From an uncultured Oscillibacter sp. (lineage in GTDB: Bacteria > Bacillota > Clostridia > Oscillospirales > Oscillospiraceae), in the NCBI GenBank assembly GCA_910583785.1, contig CAJTZK010000007.1, positions 62,001 to 126,000 on the forward strand: a DNA stretch of 64,000 nucleotides, read 5' to 3'. Positions 1-6,803 of this stretch are shown here, piece by piece; positions within the stretch are counted from its first letter, which is position 1; each line of letters begins with the position of its first letter. Below the pieces are notes generated by a model. The model worked only from the letters and a program-made list of their open reading frames with translations, searched no databases and had not been told where the DNA came from. A program made the position numbers and the translations under genes.

Positions 1-311
1 TCCGCGACGTCCGGCAGGCGGTTTCCGGCGATGGCCCAGTCGGCGATTTCGTAGTGGATGGCCTCGGGCCGCATGTTGTATATGTTCTGGGGGTTGTAGG
101 CGCCCCCTTCCGTCTCGCTGGCGCAGACGAACTGGTAGGGCTGGAAAATGATGTTCCGGATACTGCCCTGGCCCACCCGGGCGTACTCGCCTCCCCGGGC
201 GTGGACCCGGTTCATGACGACGCCCGCCACGGCTTTCATGCCGTTCTCCCCCTCGCCGCCCGCCTCGCACTCGATCAGGCGCGCCAGCAGCTCCCGGTCA
301 GAATATGCCAT
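1..311 (-). CDS. Cell wall hydrolase, SleB/CwlJ family (partial)
   Basis: The gene starts at ATG 311 behind a GGAGGAAT ribosome site and runs off the left edge, so only about 103 N-terminal residues are visible. They match the catalytic Hydrolase_2 domain of SleB/CwlJ: LLARLIECEAGGE near residue 8, AVAGVVMNRV near residue 27, then a QFVCAS region. The Glu in the ECEAGGE segment is the expected catalytic acid of the family. Family members cut peptidoglycan, mainly the spore cortex during germination. There is no signal peptide at this start, as in CwlJ and many short clostridial paralogues. Whether it carries extra domains cannot be seen. Confidence 0.85.
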   Translation of the reverse strand, partial: MAYSDRELLARLIECEAGGEGENGMKAVAGVVMNRVHARGGEYARVGQGSIRNIIFQPYQFVCASETEGGAYNPQNIYNMRPEAIHYEIADWAIAGNRLPDVA

Positions 312-348
312 GGTGCATTCCTCCTTTGCCGCTGGTTCAGCATACGCC

Positions 349-377
349 AAAAAGGGGCCGCTGGTGACAGCGGCCCC
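349..377 (-). terminator. Rho-independent terminator, leftward
   Basis: A perfect 10-bp stem (GGGGCCGCTG/CAGCGGCCCC) with a four-base loop is followed on the minus strand by five T. It ends transcription coming from the DUF2200 gene and the inverted-repeat element, just before the cell wall hydrolase gene. Confidence 0.8.
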
Positions 378-401
378 TTGGGGAATTTGGCGGTTTTGGC
401 C

Positions 402-566
402 TAGGCCCTGTTTGAAACATGGCAAAACGCCGTCTCGGGGCGTCTTTTTCCGCCAGGACTGCGTTGATTTTCTTTGCCGGGCGACAGCCCGCCTGCAAAA
501 AATCGCCTTGCCCGGCAAAAAAATCTGCCCCAATCCGGCATTCCGCCAATTTTCAAACAGGGCCTA
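402..566 (+). mobile_element. MITE-like inverted-repeat element, copy 1
   Basis: A 165-bp non-coding element bounded by TA and by terminal inverted repeats GGCCCTGTTTGAAA / TTTCAAACAGGGCC. The interior is rich in AAAAA/TTTTT runs and short GC stems. A clearly homologous copy lies inverted at 3313-3476. TA flanks suggest a TA target duplication as for the IS630/Tc1-mariner group. The right-hand TA is part of the TAG stop codon of the DUF2200 gene. It has no coding capacity of its own. Confidence 0.8.
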
Positions 567-914
567 CTTCCGGAGGATTTTTTCCATAGGCCTGCCCTTT
601 GCCAGTTCGTCGATTAACTTGTCCAGATACCGGATGTTCCGCATCAGGGGGTCCTGGATGGCCTCCACCCGGACGCCGCAGACGGTTCCAGTAATCTGAG
701 AGGCGCCAGGGTGGATGCCGGGGGCCTCCTCAAAAAAGGCCTGGTAGCTGGCGTCCCGCTCCAGCTGGCGGGCCAGGCCCTCCCCGGTGTAGCCCGTCAG
801 CCAGCAGATGACCTGGCGGACCTCCTCCTCCGTTCGGCCTTTCCGCTCCGCCTTCTGCACCAGAAGGGGATAGATTTTGGATAACTTCATGGCAAAGACC
901 TTGCTGTTTTCCAT
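564..914 (-). CDS. DUF2200 family protein
   Basis: A 116-residue soluble protein, full length for the DUF2200 family, recognised by FAMKLSKIYPLLVQKAERKGR at the N-terminus, the VICWLTGY segment near residue 37 and the C-terminal ALxKGRPMEKIL-type tail. The function of the family is unknown. The start is ATG 914 behind GGAGGCC. The stop codon TAG (564-566) lies in the terminal repeat of the inverted-repeat element, so the element inserted exactly at the end of this gene. The gene appears monocistronic, between the glycosyltransferase terminator and the terminator at 349-377. Confidence 0.85.
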   Translation of the reverse strand: MENSKVFAMKLSKIYPLLVQKAERKGRTEEEVRQVICWLTGYTGEGLARQLERDASYQAFFEEAPGIHPGASQITGTVCGVRVEAIQDPLMRNIRYLDKLIDELAKGRPMEKILRK

Positions 915-941
915 GGGGGGCCTCCTTATGGCAGCCTGAAA

Positions 942-963
942 AGCCCCGCCTCACGGCGGGGCT
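942..963 (-). terminator. Terminator of the glycosyltransferase gene
   Basis: Stem AGCCCCGCC/GGCGGGGCT with a short loop, followed on the minus strand by TTTTC, 8 bp after the glycosyltransferase stop codon. Confidence 0.8.
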
Positions 964-970
964 CCGCTGG

Positions 971-2101
971 TTATTTCCGTTGTTCCCGGATGGCCGTCCG
1001 GAACATCTCCTCCGTCTGCTGGATGGAGCGGTCCAGGGCGTACTGCTTGGCGTGCTCGCCGTAGCGCCGCCCCATTTCCTCCAGCTCCTGGGGATGCTCG
1101 AACCACCAGTCGATCTTCTCCGCCAGGGCGGCGGCGTCCCCGGCGGGGAACAGGCTCCGCCCATCCAGGGCAAACTGGGGCGTGGCAGACCGGGGGGAGT
1201 CCGCAATGAGGGGCACCAGCCCGCAGGCGAAGGCCTCCATGCAGCTCATGGCCTCGATCTCCGCGTCGGAGGTGTGGACGTATAGGTCCGCCATGTGGAG
1301 AATCTCCAGCAGGCGGCCGGGCTCGTAGAACTCCATGACGATGGGGTTGGGGAGCTTTTCCGCCAGGCGGCGGTACTTCCCCTCAAGGGGGCCCTTGCCC
1401 GCCAGGATGACCTGGATGTCCTCCTTGTGGCGGCACTGGGCGCAGGCGTTAATCAGCACGTCCTGCCGCTTCTCCCCGGCATAGCGGCCCACCATCAGCA
1501 CGTTGAACTTCCCCCGCATCCAGTCTTCCTGGGGGGCCCGGCCATAGGTGTACTGGGGGCTGATGCCGTTGGAGATGACATGAAGCTGGGCGGTGTACCC
1601 GTGGTCCCGGAGCTGGCCCGCGATCATGTTGCTGGGACAGTGGATGTGGGTGAAGCGGTTGAAGAAGGTGTCCCGGAACTTGGTGTATACGAAATCGTTT
1701 ACCCGCTTGCTGTTGCCCAGGTGGAGGGTGTAGGTGATGTTCTCCGGCTGGCAATGGAAGGCCGCCGTGTGTGGAATGCCCAAACGTTCCACGTGCTTGA
1801 GGCCCATGATGGACAGGGGGGAAGGCATCATAAAGTGCACCACGTCCGCCCAGGCCGCCGCCTTTTCAAAGACGTGCCTGTTGGGTATCGCCAGGCGCAT
1901 CCCCTGGCTGGTGATCAGGTGCTCCACAATGGGGAGGAACTTCATCTGCCGGACGGCGTATTTATAGTCCGTGGGCTTTCCCGTGGCGATGACCCGGACC
2001 TCGTTCCCGTGTTCCTTCAGGGCGGTGGCAAAGCGGCGGGCGCTGATGGTGGTACCATTGTTGGCGTCGTCGAACTGGTCGATGACCAAGACGATTTTCA
2101 T
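971..2101 (-). CDS. Glycosyltransferase family 4 (GT-B)
   Basis: A 376-residue GT-B glycosyltransferase. Residues 1-170 hold the N-terminal acceptor domain (MKIVLVIDQF start; HFMMPSPLSIMG). The C-terminal nucleotide-sugar domain has LMVGRYAGEKRQDVLI near residue 200 and the family E-x7-E motif within AEIEAMSCMEAFACG. This layout resembles 1,2-diacylglycerol 3-glucosyltransferases and related lipid or cell-wall GT4 enzymes; acceptor and sugar cannot be read from sequence. No signal peptide is present, so it acts at the cytoplasmic face. ATG 2101 is chosen because it begins the Rossmann strand; the frame is open upstream but that part overlaps the TSCPD gene in another frame. Transcribed with the TSCPD gene 17 bp upstream. 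Confidence 0.88.
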   Translation of the reverse strand: MKIVLVIDQFDDANNGTTISARRFATALKEHGNEVRVIATGKPTDYKYAVRQMKFLPIVEHLITSQGMRLAIPNRHVFEKAAAWADVVHFMMPSPLSIMGLKHVERLGIPHTAAFHCQPENITYTLHLGNSKRVNDFVYTKFRDTFFNRFTHIHCPSNMIAGQLRDHGYTAQLHVISNGISPQYTYGRAPQEDWMRGKFNVLMVGRYAGEKRQDVLINACAQCRHKEDIQVILAGKGPLEGKYRRLAEKLPNPIVMEFYEPGRLLEILHMADLYVHTSDAEIEAMSCMEAFACGLVPLIADSPRSATPQFALDGRSLFPAGDAAALAEKIDWWFEHPQELEEMGRRYGEHAKQYALDRSIQQTEEMFRTAIREQRK

Positions 2102-2118
2102 AGGCGTTGCCAGCGCCC

Positions 2119-2376
2119 TCAGCCCTGGCCCAGGACCTGTTCCAGCCCCAGGGCCAGCTGGTCCGGGCAGGAGGTGCTCCTGGGCCCGCAGTGGATGCCC
2201 TTGAGGCGGCGGATGGCCTCCCCGGCGGGCAGGCCCTTTACCAGGGCGGCGATGCCCTGGAGGTTGCCGCTGCATCCCCCGGTGACCCGGAGGGACTGGA
2301 TGACGCCCTGGTCGTCCAGGTCCACCTGCATTTCCCGGGAACAGACGCCCCGGGGCTGGAAGGTATAAGTTTTCAT
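2119..2376 (-). CDS. TSCPD domain protein (TIGR03905 type)
   Basis: A small protein of 85 residues. It starts MKTYTFQPRGVCS, has the conserved GGCSGNLQGI centre (about residue 35) and the HCGPRSTSCPDQLA motif that names the TSCPD domain (about residue 62). The conserved cysteines resemble a metal site; related domains occur at the C-terminus of some ribonucleotide reductases, and the stand-alone function is unknown. ATG 2376 has an AAAGGAG site 8 nt upstream; a GTG three codons earlier would leave no room for a ribosome site. It is the first gene of a two-gene unit with the glycosyltransferase. Confidence 0.88.
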   Translation of the reverse strand: MKTYTFQPRGVCSREMQVDLDDQGVIQSLRVTGGCSGNLQGIAALVKGLPAGEAIRRLKGIHCGPRSTSCPDQLALGLEQVLGQG

Positions 2377-2459
2377 AGTGCGCACTCCTTTTCAAGCCGC
2401 CAGAAAGGGCAGGCTATTATCTTACTTCCCTACCATAGCATAAAACCTGGGAAAAGGCA

Positions 2460-2498
2460 AGCCCCGCTTCCGGCCGTAAGGGGCGGGAGAGCGGGGCT
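2460..2498 (-). terminator. Terminator after the SpoIIQ-like gene
   Basis: Stem AGCCCCGC/GCGGGGCT enclosing a smaller GC hairpin, followed on the minus strand by TTGCCTTTT. It lies just downstream of the LytM-domain gene. Confidence 0.7.
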
Positions 2499-2505
2499 TT
2501 GGAAA

Positions 2506-3219
2506 TCAGCCTTTCAAGAAGGCGCTGGGGTCCACCGCCTCTCCGTCCTGGGTGACGGAGAAGTGGAGGTGGGGGCTCTGGGCGGCTTCGGCGGAGGCGG
2601 TGGTTCCCACCGCGCCGATAATCTGCCCGGCGGTGACCGTGTCCCCGGGCTCCACCGTGGGCTTGGCCTGGAGATTGGCGTAGGTGGTGGTATAGCCCCC
2701 ATCGTGGTCAATGACCACGGTGGTGCCCATCAGCGGATGGTCCTCCACCGAGGCGACGGTGCCCGCCGTGGCCGCCAGCACGGTGGTCCCGGGCTTGGCG
2801 GAAATGTCCACGCCGTCATGGGTCCGCCAGTCCGCCAGGGTGGGGCTGTAGACCAGCTGGTCCACGGAGAAGGCCATCAGCACTTCTCCCTTCAGGGGTT
2901 CCACCACCAGCCGGGGGGGCTCCGCCATCACGGGCGTGCCGCTGGTTTCCACCTCCGGCATGGTGGGGACAATTTCCACCTCTACCGGGGCGGATGCCTC
3001 CACCGGGGGCTCGTCCTCCTCCGGCGCGGGCTCTGGTTCGGGGACGTAGGCGTTTTGCACCGGGGCGGACACCGCCGCCGGGGGCGCGGCCTCCTCCTGG
3101 ACGGGCTTGTCCCCGCCGAAGAGCAGGAACCAGCCGCTCACCGCCGCCGCAAGCAGGCAGACGGCCAGCAGGAGGTAAAAGCCCGTGCCGCTGAGAACGG
3201 ATTTCAGTTTGTGTTCCAT
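2506..3219 (-). CDS. SpoIIQ-like M23/LytM-domain membrane protein
   Basis: A 237-residue protein with one N-terminal membrane segment (about residues 13-35), a Pro/Glu-rich linker (40-100) and a C-terminal M23 LytM domain (about 110-235). All zinc ligands are present: H134 and D138 in THDGVDIS, H217 and H219 in SPHLHF. In SpoIIQ of Bacillus subtilis the first His is lost, whereas clostridial SpoIIQ proteins keep it. SpoIIQ sits in the forespore membrane and meets SpoIIIAH across the engulfment space. This is the best guess because of its size, topology and the other sporulation genes nearby; a vegetative M23 endopeptidase is the alternative. Confidence 0.75.
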   Translation of the reverse strand: MEHKLKSVLSGTGFYLLLAVCLLAAAVSGWFLLFGGDKPVQEEAAPPAAVSAPVQNAYVPEPEPAPEEDEPPVEASAPVEVEIVPTMPEVETSGTPVMAEPPRLVVEPLKGEVLMAFSVDQLVYSPTLADWRTHDGVDISAKPGTTVLAATAGTVASVEDHPLMGTTVVIDHDGGYTTTYANLQAKPTVEPGDTVTAGQIIGAVGTTASAEAAQSPHLHFSVTQDGEAVDPSAFLKG

Positions 3220-3312
3220 GCAAGAGTTCCTCCCTCAATAGAAATAAGTCTGAGGGAAGTATGGACGGCGGAATGGAAAATTATACGAGCCCGCTCCTGT
3301 AAAAGCCGTTTT

Positions 3313-3476
3313 TAGTCCTTGTTTGAAAATTGGCGGAATGCCCAACAGTGAGATATTTTTTCGCCAATCAAGGCAAATTTTCGCAGGCAGGATGACGTCC
3401 GGCAAGAAAATTTAACGCAGAGTGGCGGAAAAAGATCCGCCGTTTGGGCGTTTCGACATTTTTCAAACAAGGCCTA
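3313..3476 (-). mobile_element. MITE-like inverted-repeat element, copy 2
   Basis: A 164-bp element with TA flanks and ends GTCCTTGTTTGAAA / TTTCAAACAAGGCC. Its reverse complement aligns along the whole length with copy 1 (402-566), including the shared internal CTTTTTCCGCCA and CTGCGTT blocks. The right-hand TA forms the TAG stop codon of rsmI (3474-3476). Relative to the host gene it is inserted in the opposite orientation to copy 1. Confidence 0.8.
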
Positions 3477-4310
3477 GTCCCGCATCTCCAGGGCGGTGGC
3501 GTAAAGGCCGTTCTTGCTGAGGCCCGTGTGCTCCGCCACCTCCCGGACGGCATCTTTCAGACGCTGCCCGGCCTCCACCAGGGCCAGCACCCGGGCGGCT
3601 CCCTCTTCCAGGGTGACGGCGGCCTCCTCCCTGGGGGCCGCCCCAGCCACCACCAGGACGTACTCCCCCCGGGGGTCATGGTCCTGGTAGTACGCCGCCG
3701 CTTCGCCCAGGGTGCAGCGGCGGGTCTCCTCGTGGAGTTTGGTCAGCTCCCGGCAGAGGGCGATCCGGCGCTCCGGGCCGAAGGCCTGGCAGAAGTCCGC
3801 CAGGGTGGGCCGGAGCTTGTGGGGGGCCTCGTGGAAGATCATGGTCCGGGTTTCGCCCCTCAGGCTCTCCAGGTGTTCCCGGCGGCTCTGCTTGTTGACG
3901 GACAGGAAGCCCTCGAAGGTAAAGCGCCCCGTGGGCAGGCCGCTAACCGCCAGGGCGTTTACCGCCGCGCAGCAGCCCGGGATGGACAGCACTTCCACGC
4001 CGTTCTCCCCGCAGAGGCGGACCAGGAGCTCCCCGGGGTCCGAGATGGCGGGGGTCCCGGCGTCGGTGACCAGGGCGCAGCTCTCCCCCGCCAGGAGGCG
4101 GCTGAGGACCGCCTGCCCAGCGGCGGCGGCGTTGTGCTCGTGGTAGCTCACCAGGGGCTTTTTAATCTGGAAGTGGTTCAGCAGCTTCAGGGACACCCGG
4201 GTATCCTCCGCCGCGATGAAGTCCACCGCCCCCAGGGTTTCCAGCCCCCTGGGGGACAAGTCCCCCAGGTTGCCGATGGGCGTGGCCACCAGATATAGGG
4301 TTCCGCTCAT
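3474..4310 (-). CDS. rsmI: 16S rRNA (cytidine1402-2'-O)-methyltransferase RsmI
   Basis: A 278-residue SAM-dependent methyltransferase of the tetrapyrrole-methylase fold, full length for RsmI. The N-terminal signature LYLVATPIGNLGDLSPR, the AAEDTR block near residue 36, LVTDAGTPAISDPG near residue 80 and RGEYVLVV near residue 217 are all present. The enzyme methylates the ribose of C1402 in the decoding centre. The ATG overlaps the trmN6 stop by 4 bp (ATGA), so both are cotranslated. Its stop codon is formed by the inserted element at 3313-3476, with no loss of the conserved C-terminus that I can detect. Confidence 0.95.
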   Translation of the reverse strand: MSGTLYLVATPIGNLGDLSPRGLETLGAVDFIAAEDTRVSLKLLNHFQIKKPLVSYHEHNAAAAGQAVLSRLLAGESCALVTDAGTPAISDPGELLVRLCGENGVEVLSIPGCCAAVNALAVSGLPTGRFTFEGFLSVNKQSRREHLESLRGETRTMIFHEAPHKLRPTLADFCQAFGPERRIALCRELTKLHEETRRCTLGEAAAYYQDHDPRGEYVLVVAGAAPREEAAVTLEEGAARVLALVEAGQRLKDAVREVAEHTGLSKNGLYATALEMRD

Positions 4311-5035
4311 AGCAGGGCCTCCTCTCGAAAATAAATGCGGTCCAGCTCCTTGGCGGGGGCCCCCTCCGGCGTGTACAGGGCCAGCGGCGGCTCCAGGTCC
4401 AGGCCGGGCTTCCCGCCCCGGCGGCCCTCCAGCAGCACCAGGGAGGGAGCGGCCCCCGCCGTCACGCAGACCGTCCGCAGCCGCTTGGGCTCCAGGCCCG
4501 CCTCCCGGAGGACGCAGAGCAGGTCCGTCAGCCGCTCCGGCTTATGGACCAGGCAGAACCGCCCGCCCCAGCGCAGGGCCCGGCGCGCCGCGCGGCAGAT
4601 GTCCTCCAAGGTACAGTCTGCCTCCGCCCGGGCGGTCCGCCGGGCGCCCTCCCCGGTCAGGGCGCCGCTGTTTACGGGGTAGTAAGGGGGATTGCAGACG
4701 GCCAGGTCAAACTGGCCCGGGGGAAGCGCCTTCCCGTCCCGCAGATCCCCCTGCCGGAAGGAGAGGCGGTCCTCCAGGTGGTTTTCCGCCGCCGCCCGCT
4801 CCGCCAGGGCCACGGCCTCCGGCAGGAGCTCCAGCCCCGTCACCGCCAGTTCCCTCTGCCGCTGGAGCAGCAGCAGGCTCAAAAGCCCTGTGCCGCAGCC
4901 CAGGTCCAGCACCCGGAGCCCCGGCCGCAGACGGGGGAAGGAGGCAAGGAGAAAGCTGTCGGTCCCCGGGGGGAACAGCCCGTCGGCCCAGGCGAAGCGG
5001 AGCCCGCCGGGCTTAATAAGCTCCCAGTGTTCCAT
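4307..5035 (-). CDS. trmN6: tRNA1(Val) (adenine37-N6)-methyltransferase, TrmN6/YfiC family
   Basis: A 242-residue Rossmann methyltransferase. SAM-binding motif I reads VLDLGCGTGLLSLLL near residue 42, and the adenine-N6 catalytic motif NPPYY is in LAVCNPPYYPV near residue 116. This places it in the YfiC/TrmN6 family, which makes m6A37 in tRNA1(Val). It is the middle gene of a NUDIX-trmN6-rsmI unit, a pairing with rsmI common in Firmicutes. ATG 5035 follows the NUDIX stop by 3 bp and uses the end of that gene as its ribosome site. Confidence 0.9.
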   Translation of the reverse strand: MEHWELIKPGGLRFAWADGLFPPGTDSFLLASFPRLRPGLRVLDLGCGTGLLSLLLLQRQRELAVTGLELLPEAVALAERAAAENHLEDRLSFRQGDLRDGKALPPGQFDLAVCNPPYYPVNSGALTGEGARRTARAEADCTLEDICRAARRALRWGGRFCLVHKPERLTDLLCVLREAGLEPKRLRTVCVTAGAAPSLVLLEGRRGGKPGLDLEPPLALYTPEGAPAKELDRIYFREEALL

Positions 5036-5038
5036 CCC

Positions 5039-5611
5039 TCAGGGCTCCCGGGGCGGGAAGGCCGCCAGCTTGGCGTTGAGCTTGTGGTAAACGCGTTTCT
5101 GGAACCAGGGCTCTGTGGAGGCGGCCACGGCCTCCCCCAGGCCGAACCAGCCCACCAGGCTGTTCTCGTCGGGCTTGCACCGCACCGGGGCGGCGGGGTC
5201 CGCCTCCAGGAGAAAGGTCACGTTCAAGTGGAGATGGGAGGAGACGTACCGTCCCCGTTTCTCGTGCCCGTCCACCGTTAAAATCTCCAGGGAGTATAGG
5301 TCCCGGGACAAGGGCCGGACCTCCTCCAGGCCGCTCTCCTCCCGGACCTCCCGCAGGGCCACGGACAGCAGGTCCCGCTCCCCGTCGGCGTGCCCCCCCA
5401 GCCAGGCCCAGGAGCCGTAGACATTGTGATAAGCCATGAGCACCTGGCTCCGGTCCGGGCTGGCCACCCAGGCGGAGGCGGTCCAATGGGCCGGGTCCTC
5501 CCGGCCATAGGGGGCCTGCCCGTGTTCTAAGAGGCGGAGCAGGGCCCTCTGGTCCCGTTCCTCCTGTTCATTCCAAGGCCGGAAGGCCCGCAGCTGTGCC
5601 ATCAGGTCCAT
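5039..5611 (-). CDS. NUDIX hydrolase
   Basis: A 190-residue protein with a complete NUDIX box around residues 72-94: GGHADGERDLLSVALREVREESGL fits G-x5-E-x7-REUxEExGU. The N-terminal 40 residues are charged and the rest is one NUDIX fold (SAWVASPDRSQVLMAYH strand before the box). Substrate is not evident; family members hydrolyse nucleoside diphosphates linked to another group. It is the first gene of the leftward unit with trmN6 and rsmI. Start ATG 5611 follows GAGGAACCACC. Confidence 0.9.
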   Translation of the reverse strand: MDLMAQLRAFRPWNEQEERDQRALLRLLEHGQAPYGREDPAHWTASAWVASPDRSQVLMAYHNVYGSWAWLGGHADGERDLLSVALREVREESGLEEVRPLSRDLYSLEILTVDGHEKRGRYVSSHLHLNVTFLLEADPAAPVRCKPDENSLVGWFGLGEAVAASTEPWFQKRVYHKLNAKLAAFPPREP

Positions 5612-5697
5612 AGGTGGTTCCTCCCCGTTCCTGTTCGATAATCATCTCCATCATAACACAGTTTCCCCCAAAGGAAAAGTAGGAAAATTACCTATTC

Positions 5698-5756
5698 CCC
5701 CTCTCCCGCAGGGAGAAGGGCGCCCGCCGGAGGGGCTGGTTTCTCCTGGGAGAGGG
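5698..5756. repeat. Imperfect inverted repeat, REP-like
   Basis: Arms 5698-5716 (CCCTCTCCC-GCA-GGGAGAA) and 5741-5756 (TTCTCC-T-GGGAGAGGG) form a long stem in the region between the NUDIX gene and spo0A. A loosely similar GGGAG-rich palindromic block occurs at 36049-36074. It could be a REP-type repeat or an RNA stem; nothing decides between them. The rest of 5612-5986 is AT-rich spo0A promoter sequence. Confidence 0.4.
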
Positions 5757-5851
5757 TAAAAAAGGCTCCTGCCGGGAAGAACTTTGGTAGAAATTTACAG
5801 AAAAATGGAAAAAATACACAATATATAGGGTTTGCTGCGGAAAATGAAAAA

Positions 5852-5861
5852 TATGTCGAAG
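5852..5861 (+). promoter_or_regulatory. Candidate Spo0A box upstream of spo0A
   Basis: TATGTCGAAG keeps the TGTCGAA core of the 0A box (consensus TTTGTCGAAA). It lies about 30 bp upstream of the -35 of the spo0A promoter, a place suitable for autoregulation. Single weak sites occur by chance, so this is a candidate only. Confidence 0.45.
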
Positions 5862-5889
5862 AAAACTTCTGTTTTTTTGTAATCCTATC

Positions 5890-5918
5890 TTGAAAAATCT
5901 GGAAATTTATGCTATTTT
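5890..5918 (+). promoter_or_regulatory. Promoter of spo0A
   Basis: TTGAAA, 17-bp spacer, TATTTT in an AT-rich stretch, about 70 bp before the spo0A start. It reads as a vegetative promoter. Confidence 0.55.
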
Positions 5919-5986
5919 ATAGAAAACGAGCTGAGAGTGTCAGGACGCTCTGACAGCCGATCAAGAAGGAAAGGTTTGGAATCATC

Positions 5987-6757
5987 ATGGATCATCAAAG
6001 GACTGTGCTTTTGGCGGATGCCAACGAGGAATTCCGCGCAATGCTGCAGGAGACCATTGAACAGGCTGGTGAGTTTACCGTGGCGGCTTCCACCGGAGAC
6101 GGACGGGAGGCCCTGCGGCTCATCGAGGAGCGGAGGCCGGACCTCCTGCTGATGGATGTAGCCCTGCCGGGGCTGGACGGGCTGGGCCTTCTCAAGACGC
6201 TGAAGGACCAGGAGGGCCCGAATCCCAAGACCATCATTGTCTCCGCCTTTTGCGGGCACCAAACCCTGGCGGACGCGGAAAAGCTGGGCGTGTGTTACTA
6301 TCTGCCCAAGCCCTGCGAGCCAAGCTCCCTGATGGAGCGGATGCACGGCATCTTCGAGAGCCCCGCATCCCCGGACCTGCGGGTCCACGCCCTGCGGAAC
6401 ACCGTCACCGGAGTCATCCACGAGATCGGCGTCCCGGCCCATATCAAGGGCTACCAATACCTGCGGGAAGCCATCATCATCGCGGTCAACGACATGGAAG
6501 TGATCAACGCCGTGACCAAGGTGCTGTACCCGGCGGTGGCCAAACGGTTTGGCACCACGCCCTCCCGGGTGGAGCGGGCCATCCGCCACGCCATCGAGGT
6601 GGCCTGGGACCGGGGAGACCTGGAAACGCTGCAAAAGTACTTTGGCTACACCGTGTCCAACACCAAGGGCAAGCCCACTAACTCGGAGTTCATCGCCATG
6701 ATCGCCGACCGGCTGATGCTCAGCGGGGACAGCTGGGTGCTGCGGGACCAGGGCTGA
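5987..6757 (+). CDS. spo0A: Sporulation transcription factor Spo0A
   Basis: A 256-residue response regulator. The receiver domain (about 1-125) has the acidic pair in LLADANEEF, the phospho-acceptor Asp57 in LLLMDVALPG, and the switch residues in IIVSAF and YYLPKPCEP. The C-terminal Spo0A DNA-binding domain (about 145-254) has the diagnostic HEIGVPAHIKGYQYLREA and the recognition helix region TPSRVERAIRHAIEVAWDRGD. It is the master regulator of entry into sporulation. Start ATG 5987 is preceded by AGAAGGAAAGG. It stands alone here; the spoIVB gene that often precedes spo0A is absent. A strong terminator follows. Confidence 0.98.
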   Translation: MDHQRTVLLADANEEFRAMLQETIEQAGEFTVAASTGDGREALRLIEERRPDLLLMDVALPGLDGLGLLKTLKDQEGPNPKTIIVSAFCGHQTLADAEKLGVCYYLPKPCEPSSLMERMHGIFESPASPDLRVHALRNTVTGVIHEIGVPAHIKGYQYLREAIIIAVNDMEVINAVTKVLYPAVAKRFGTTPSRVERAIRHAIEVAWDRGDLETLQKYFGYTVSNTKGKPTNSEFIAMIADRLMLSGDSWVLRDQG

Positions 6758-6773
6758 GGCCGTGCAAGAACGA

Positions 6774-6794
6774 GGAGAGGCAGAGGGCCTCTCC
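6774..6794 (+). terminator. Terminator of spo0A
   Basis: Stem GGAGAGGC/GCCTCTCC with loop AGAG, followed by CTTCTTTTTT on the plus strand. It separates spo0A from the convergent DUF2812 gene. Confidence 0.85.
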
Positions 6795-6803
6795 CCTTCT
6801 TTT

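Noticed and set aside
3451..3458. TTTCGACA (0A-box core) inside inverted-repeat copy 2
   Set aside because: It lies downstream of rsmI inside the element, is absent from copy 1 and has no promoter beside it.
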